From Bosea sp. ANAM02 (GTDB lineage Bacteria > Pseudomonadota > Alphaproteobacteria > Rhizobiales > Beijerinckiaceae): a DNA stretch of 64,000 nucleotides. The stretch is taken from positions 1,640,001-1,704,000 of the forward strand of contig NZ_AP022848.1 in assembly GCF_011764485.1 (NCBI RefSeq), given 5' to 3'. The notes beneath the pieces are model-generated. The model was not told the DNA's origin. It did no database searches and saw only the letters and a program-made list of their open reading frames with translations. Both the position numbers and the translations under genes were made by a program. This document shows, piece by piece, positions 59,945 to 64,000 of the stretch; position 1 is the stretch's first letter, and every line of letters begins with the position of its first letter.

Positions 59945-59969
59945 CCGAAAAGTGGATTTCCCTTTCCGG
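59945..59969. repeat. CCGAAAAG/CTTTCCGG dyad
   Basis: CCGAAAAG (59945-59952) and CTTTCCGG (59962-59969) form an inverted repeat with one mismatch, followed by CCCGATACTGTAG. It resembles 35641-35667. It is in the 344-bp gap between the divergent lyase-like and GNAT genes; the rest of that gap shows nothing I recognise. Confidence 0.45.
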
Positions 59970-60118
59970 CCCGATACTGTAGAGGCGCTGTCATGATGAT
60001 CCGCCCGAGCCTGCGAGACCTGCGACGACCGGCGCGCTGAATGCGCCCTTCCGGCACTGCGCCTGCACGCGCCTGCCTTCGCTCAGCCGACCCGCCTCCC
60101 GCTTAAGCGTCGATCATC

Positions 60119-60625
60119 GTGACATCCCTGCCCCTGACCATCCGCCACGAACTTCCCGTGGACGCCGCCGCGATCGAGCGCCTGCACGAGCGCGCTTTCG
60201 GTCCCGGCCGTTTCGCCCGCACGGCGTTCCGCCTGCGCGAGGGCGTGCCGCCCGATCACGCGCTGTCCTTCGCCGCTCATGTCGGCACCTTCCTCGTCGG
60301 TTCGGTGAAGGTGACGGCGGTACTCGCCGGCGGCCACAAGGCGCTGATGCTCGGCCCGCTCACCGTCGATCCTGCCTTCGAGGGCCGGGGCATCGGGGCC
60401 GCGCTGATGAACCGCTCGATCGATGCCGCGCGCGAGGCCGGGCATGACCTGATCATGCTGATCGGGGACGCGCCCTATTACGCGCGCTTCGGCTTCAAGG
60501 TGCTGCCGCCCGGCCAGCTCGTGCTGCCGGGCCCGGCCGATCCGGCGCGTTTCCTCGCGCTGGAGCTGGTCGACGGCGTGTTGAAGCAGCGTAGCGGGGT
60601 GGTGACCTCGGCACGGGCGGGGTGA
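60119..60625 (+). CDS. GNAT family N-acetyltransferase
   Basis: 168 aa from GTG 60119. GNAT core with TIRHELPVDAAAIERLHERA at the start, GPLTVDPAFEGRGIGAALMN (acetyl-CoA loop, RGIGAAL), and LIGDAPYYARFGFKVLPPGQ. It resembles the YhbS-like putative acetyltransferases. The substrate is unknown. It is divergent from the lyase-like gene. Confidence 0.9.
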   Translation: MTSLPLTIRHELPVDAAAIERLHERAFGPGRFARTAFRLREGVPPDHALSFAAHVGTFLVGSVKVTAVLAGGHKALMLGPLTVDPAFEGRGIGAALMNRSIDAAREAGHDLIMLIGDAPYYARFGFKVLPPGQLVLPGPADPARFLALELVDGVLKQRSGVVTSARAG

Positions 60626-60632
60626 TCCTGCC

Positions 60633-60842
60633 GTCGTTCCGGCGCGCCGCGCGGCGGCGAGCCTGGAATCCACGAACACGACCTTGTTCCAGCTCGTCAT
60701 GCTCGCCCTTGTGGCGAGCATCCACGTCTTGAACGCCGCCCGGCATCGATGAAGACGTGGATGGTCGGGACAAGCCCGACCATGACGGACATGTCGTGCT
60801 CCTGGATTCCGGGCTCATCGCTGCGCAATGCCCCGGAATGAC
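60633..60842. repeat. Outer palindromic element split by the 91-bp repeat
   Basis: The left arm at 60633 (GTCGTTCCGG..GCCTGGAATCCACGA) and the right arm at 60799-60842 (CTCCTGGATTCCGGGC... CCCCGGAATGAC) look like halves of one palindromic element. The 91-bp repeat 60696-60786 lies between them, suggesting it inserted into the older element. Confidence 0.55.
60696..60786. repeat. 91-bp intergenic repeat, copy 3
   Basis: Same ends as copy 2: GTCATGCTCGCCCTTGTGGC and GGTCGGGACAAGCCCGACC with final ATGAC. The centre differs by a handful of bases (GCCGCCCGGCATCGATGAAG). Convergent gap. Confidence 0.9.
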
Positions 60843-60850
60843 GGTAGAAT

Positions 60851-62941
60851 CTACGCCTGCCGCCTGAGGCGCCGGCCGCTTTCGCCGAGCCAGCCGGCAA
60901 CGAGGGCGCCGAACAGCACGGCAAGACCCAGCAATCCGATGAAGAGCGGTGAGATGCGCACGCCGCGCACGATGCCGGAATCGCTGATCCTCAGGCCGAT
61001 CCAGTCATTGCCGGCGAATTGGCTGCCCGAGCGCACCGGAACGATGCGCGGCACGTTGACGGCCGAACCGCTCTCCCGGCCGACGCGCCGTGACGAGCCG
61101 CCGGTCGCCTGCGCCAATGTCTGAAGCGCGCCGGGATCGCTGACCACTTCCATCAATTCGCGCGGGTTTTCCGGTCCGACGCTGGCGAAGGCGGTAAGGT
61201 TGTCGGCGGTCAATCGGTAGAGGCCGAGATCGCTGGTCGGGATGCGGGCGGTGAACAGGCCGGGGCGGCCGGGCTCCAGCGTCACCGTGCGCGACTGGCC
61301 GTCCGGCGCGGTGATGGTCACCGGCCCGGGATTGTCACGCAGTGTCTGGCGCTCGACCTCGACGGTCGCGCCGCGGACGGTCGCGCGCAGCGCCTCCTCT
61401 TCAAGCTCCGGCTCCTTCATCAGCCAGTGGCTCAGACGGCGCAGCAGGTCGAGATAGGGGCCGCCGTCGCGGAAGCCCCGCGCCCAGAGCCAGGCATGAT
61501 CGGAGAGGAAGAGCGCGACGCGGCCCTTCTGCTCGCGGGCCAGCATCAGCAGCGGGCGCTCGCCGGGGCCGGTCATGACGGGCGCGCCGCCGGCCCGCGC
61601 CTGGGCGCCGACCATGCGCAGCCATTCGCCCCAGCGCGGCGGCGAGACCTCGGAGCCCGGCAGGTCGCGGGTGACGGGGTGGCGCTTGCCGGGCTCGCTG
61701 ACCTGAGCCCGATAGGCCTCGTCGATGACGCTGCCATCGGGCAGGGCGGGCAGGATCTGGCCGAGCGGCGTGCGCGCCAGCGTCTGCGATCCCGCATATT
61801 CGGGGCCTGCCGCGACGAGCAATGCGCCGCCGTCGCGGACATAGCGCACGATGTTCTCGAAATAGAGCAGCGGCAGGATCGACTGGTTGGCGTAGCGGTC
61901 GAAGATGATCAGGTCGAATTCCTTGATCTTGACCTGGAACAGCTCGCGCGTCGGGAAGGCGATCAGCGAAAGCTCGTTGATCGGTGTGCCGTCCTGCTTC
62001 TCCGGCGGGCGCAGGATGGTGAAATGCACGAGGTCGACATTGGCGTCCGCCTTGAGCAGGTTGCGCCAGGTGCGCTCGCCCGGATGCGGCTCGCCCGAGA
62101 CCAGCAGCACGCGGAGCTTGTCGCGAACGCCCTCGATGGTGATCACGGCGCGGTTGTTGGCCAGCGTCAGCTCGTTGTCGATGGCTTGCGCCTCGATCTC
62201 GACGACGTTCGGCCCGCCACGATCGATGCGGACGGGGACCTGTACGGTCTGGCCGGTCGTGACCTCGCGGCGGGCGATGATCTCGCCGTCGCGGCGGATG
62301 GTCAGCCCGGCGCGGCCCGGGCCGCCCTTGTCGACGACGCGCAGGCGAATGATCTGGTCCTTGCCGACGATGCCGAAACGCGGCGAATCGACCAGGACGA
62401 TACGGCGGTCGATCTCGGCATCGCGGCCGGTGGTCAGGACATGCAGCGGCGCACGCAGGCCGAGTGCCTCTGCATTGGCCGGGGCGTCATGGGCGAGGCC
62501 GTCGGTGATCGCGATCGCTCCGGCGACGCGCTCGGAGGGCACGTCGGCCAGGCTCGACGACAGGGCTTCGAACAGGCGCGTGCCGTCATTCGTGCCCTGG
62601 GCGTCGCGCAGCTCGACGATGCGCGGCTCGACATTGGGGATGCCGCGCAACTGCCGTTCGATCTCGGCGACGGCGGCATCGGTCTGGGCCGCGCGGTCGG
62701 CGAGGCGGTTCGAGGCCGAGCGGTCGACCACCACCGAGACCACGTCCTTGACCGGCTCGCGGTCCTCGAAGACGAGCGAGGGATCGGCCAGCGCCGCCGT
62801 CAGCACGACGAGCGCGAGCGCGCGCAGGATCGCGCTGCGGCCGGCGAGCACGATGGCAGCGCCGGCAGCCAGAGCCGCGAGCACGGCGAGGCCGATCAGC
62901 AGCGGCAGGGGCACCATCGGGGCGAGGGAGACGCTCCACAT
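60851..62941 (-). CDS. Membrane protein with glutamine-amidotransferase-like/VWA-like region
   Basis: 696 aa. Two N-terminal helices (about 10-60) precede a region with VVVDRSASNRLADRA, similar to a degenerate von Willebrand A metal site. A Rossmann-like region has KLRVLLVSGEPHPGERTWRN and the amidotransferase-like FDLIIFDRYANQSILPLLYF followed by YVRDGGALLVAAGPEYAG. A C-terminal helix lies at about 662-685. This arrangement is typical of the membrane protein next to DUF4159 genes in alphaproteobacterial MoxR-type clusters; its role is unknown. Confidence 0.75.
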   Translation of the reverse strand: MWSVSLAPMVPLPLLIGLAVLAALAAGAAIVLAGRSAILRALALVVLTAALADPSLVFEDREPVKDVVSVVVDRSASNRLADRAAQTDAAVAEIERQLRGIPNVEPRIVELRDAQGTNDGTRLFEALSSSLADVPSERVAGAIAITDGLAHDAPANAEALGLRAPLHVLTTGRDAEIDRRIVLVDSPRFGIVGKDQIIRLRVVDKGGPGRAGLTIRRDGEIIARREVTTGQTVQVPVRIDRGGPNVVEIEAQAIDNELTLANNRAVITIEGVRDKLRVLLVSGEPHPGERTWRNLLKADANVDLVHFTILRPPEKQDGTPINELSLIAFPTRELFQVKIKEFDLIIFDRYANQSILPLLYFENIVRYVRDGGALLVAAGPEYAGSQTLARTPLGQILPALPDGSVIDEAYRAQVSEPGKRHPVTRDLPGSEVSPPRWGEWLRMVGAQARAGGAPVMTGPGERPLLMLAREQKGRVALFLSDHAWLWARGFRDGGPYLDLLRRLSHWLMKEPELEEEALRATVRGATVEVERQTLRDNPGPVTITAPDGQSRTVTLEPGRPGLFTARIPTSDLGLYRLTADNLTAFASVGPENPRELMEVVSDPGALQTLAQATGGSSRRVGRESGSAVNVPRIVPVRSGSQFAGNDWIGLRISDSGIVRGVRISPLFIGLLGLAVLFGALVAGWLGESGRRLRRQA

Positions 62942-62970
62942 CAGCGTGCTCCTCCCGGTATCCTGTTCTC

Positions 62971-63093
62971 AGCCCTCATCCTGAGGAGCGCCGCAGGTGC
63001 ATCTCGAAGGATGCTCCAGATATCTCCGAAGCCTCCTGGAGCATCCTTCGAGACGCCGCTCCTGTCGGAACGGCTCCTCAGGATGAGGGCTGA
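62971..63093. repeat. 122-bp palindromic intergenic element, copy 2
   Basis: The ends AGCCCTCATCCTGAGGAG and CTCCTCAGGATGAGGGCT are perfect inverted repeats, with inner TCTCGAAGGAT / ATCCTTCGAGA as in 17064-17185. It separates the two minus-strand genes and probably forms a long RNA hairpin. Confidence 0.9.
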
Positions 63094-63110
63094 GGAGAAG
63101 AGATCGTTCA

Positions 63111-64000
63111 TCACTGGCCGAGCCTTTCGAGCAGGGCCGGGACATGGACCTGATCGGCCTTGTAGTTGCCGGTGAGCGCATACATCACGAGGTTGACGCC
63201 GGCGCGCAGCGCCATCTCGCGCTGGCGCGGATCGCCCCCGGACAACGGCACCAGCCCTTCGCCGCGCCGGTCGATCGCCCAGGCGGACGCGAGGTCGTTG
63301 GCGGTGATCACGATGGGCGAGACATTGTCGCCTGCTCGCGCCGGGCGTCGGCCGTCGCTATCGGCGGGCGGCAGGGTCTCGACCCAGGTCGTGCCGGTGT
63401 CGTAGCGGCCGACCAGTTCGTCGAGGATGTAGAAGGTCTTGGTCAGGACGTGGTCGCGCGGCAGCGGCTCCAGCTCGGGAATGTCGAGCGTCTGCAGCAT
63501 GCGCTTGAGCTGGTCGCCCTCGGGCGTCGTGCCACCGCCAGGGCGCGCGCTCATCGCGTCGCGGGTGTCGAAGATCACGAGCCCGCCGCCCTTCATATAG
63601 GCTTCGAGCTTGCGCAAGGTTTCGGCCGAAGGGATCGGGCGGCCCGCGACGATCGGCCAGTAGAGGACGGGGAAGAAGGCGAGCTCGTCGCGCTCGACGT
63701 TGACGCCGACCGCCTCGCCCGGCTCGAGTGCCGTGCGAGCGCCGAGCACCGAATTGAGGCCGGTCAAGCCGGCCTTGGACATGTCGTCGACGGGCTTGTC
63801 GCCGGTGACGACATAGGCGAGCCGCGTCATCGCGCCATTGGCGAGCAGGGCGCGCGGGATCGGCGGACGGGTATCGGCCTGCGCATTGGGAGCCGGCTGC
63901 TGGGCGCGGGCGGTATCGGGCGTGAGAGCGAAGGAGGCGGCGAGCGCGAGCAGGATCGCGGCCGGCGCGGCGGCCCTGCGCAGACGGGAGGTGTTGAGGC
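63111..64000 (-). CDS. DUF4159 domain protein, 5' end off the window
   Basis: The frame is open from the stop at 63111 through 64000 with no stop, so the gene continues to the right. About 296 residues are visible. A hydrophobic stretch (AAILLALAASFALTPDTARA, about 63925-63985) is a signal-like or internal membrane helix. The DUF4159 core then follows: MTRLAYVVTGDKPVDDMS, FFPVLYWPIVAG, GGGLVIFDTRDAMS and MYALTGNYKADQVHVPALLE. Full-length family members often carry an N-terminal BatA/VWA region of several hundred residues, which would be off the window. It is 169 bp upstream of the amidotransferase-like gene on the same strand. Confidence 0.85.
   Translation of the reverse strand, partial: LNTSRLRRAAAPAAILLALAASFALTPDTARAQQPAPNAQADTRPPIPRALLANGAMTRLAYVVTGDKPVDDMSKAGLTGLNSVLGARTALEPGEAVGVNVERDELAFFPVLYWPIVAGRPIPSAETLRKLEAYMKGGGLVIFDTRDAMSARPGGGTTPEGDQLKRMLQTLDIPELEPLPRDHVLTKTFYILDELVGRYDTGTTWVETLPPADSDGRRPARAGDNVSPIVITANDLASAWAIDRRGEGLVPLSGGDPRQREMALRAGVNLVMYALTGNYKADQVHVPALLERLGQ

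Noticed and set aside
1..64000. CRISPR arrays, rRNA genes, complete insertion sequences
   Set aside because: I saw no direct-repeat/spacer pattern, no rRNA sequence and no transposase reading frame; the only mobile-element gene is the integrase.

Overview
The window is GC-rich, densely coding alphaproteobacterial chromosome. The CtrA/SciP/ChpT cell-cycle genes, the flagellar gene types, an EipA (DUF1134) homologue and a Rhodobacter-type PE methyltransferase point to Hyphomicrobiales (Rhizobiales). A Bosea-like or Methylobacterium-like organism is my best guess, but that is inference and not demonstrated.

Layout. (1) 1-2161: a tyrosine integrase runs off the left edge and abuts an intact elongator tRNA-Met, which looks like the edge of an integrated island. 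(2) 2228-4109: pmtA-like and mnmA. (3) 4303-17040: flagellar block fliK-flgD-sciP-fliF-fliG-fliH-fliN-flbD, then an MFS transporter flanked by two paralogous Tyr/Arg-rich exported proteins, then flhA. (4) 17284-23824: EamA, UPF0104-type and MFS membrane proteins, a GNAT and DUF1304, with fliJ and fliI separated among them. (5) 23825-31649: ctrA, convergent with a chpT-cheA-cheW-cheY-cheB-cheR operon. (6) 31777-39906: cysQ, a YHS protein, eipA-like, a coiled-coil membrane protein, a kdgK-like kinase with a HAD phosphatase, and a large YfhO-like membrane protein. (7) 39938-48072: ribA, cytochrome b561, an operon of MDR dehydrogenase, divergent PTPS-fold protein, GT4 and SAM methyltransferase, and a divergent opgH-like GT2-fkbM pair. 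(8) 48082-64000: housekeeping and accessory genes (hyi-like, glk, acyltransferase, ABC-F, SDR, phosphoesterase, Nudix, an exported argininosuccinate-lyase-like protein, GNAT, and a DUF4159/amidotransferase-like pair running off the right edge).

How the parts fit. Motility and cell cycle are physically interleaved. CtrA-like boxes (TTAA-N7-TTAA type) lie ahead of sciP, fliF and flhA and between fliI and ctrA. Two GANTC sites lie ahead of ctrA, and a good sigma-54 -24/-12 element precedes fliK while the sigma-54 activator flbD is in the same cluster. This suggests CtrA controls early flagellar genes and FlbD/sigma-54 controls fliK-flgD.

The least explained segment is the 42-48 kb cluster. Its PTPS-fold protein lacks the catalytic Cys, the second His of HGH and the His of LDH. 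It is translationally coupled to a glycosyltransferase and a methyltransferase and lies close to a GTP cyclohydrolase II gene. This fits a modified, possibly glycosylated or methylated, GTP-derived metabolite, but the product is unknown.

Many 3' intergenic gaps carry palindromic repeat elements. These include three near-identical 91-bp copies, two copies of a 122-bp element, and a wider family bounded by GTCAT...ATGAC.
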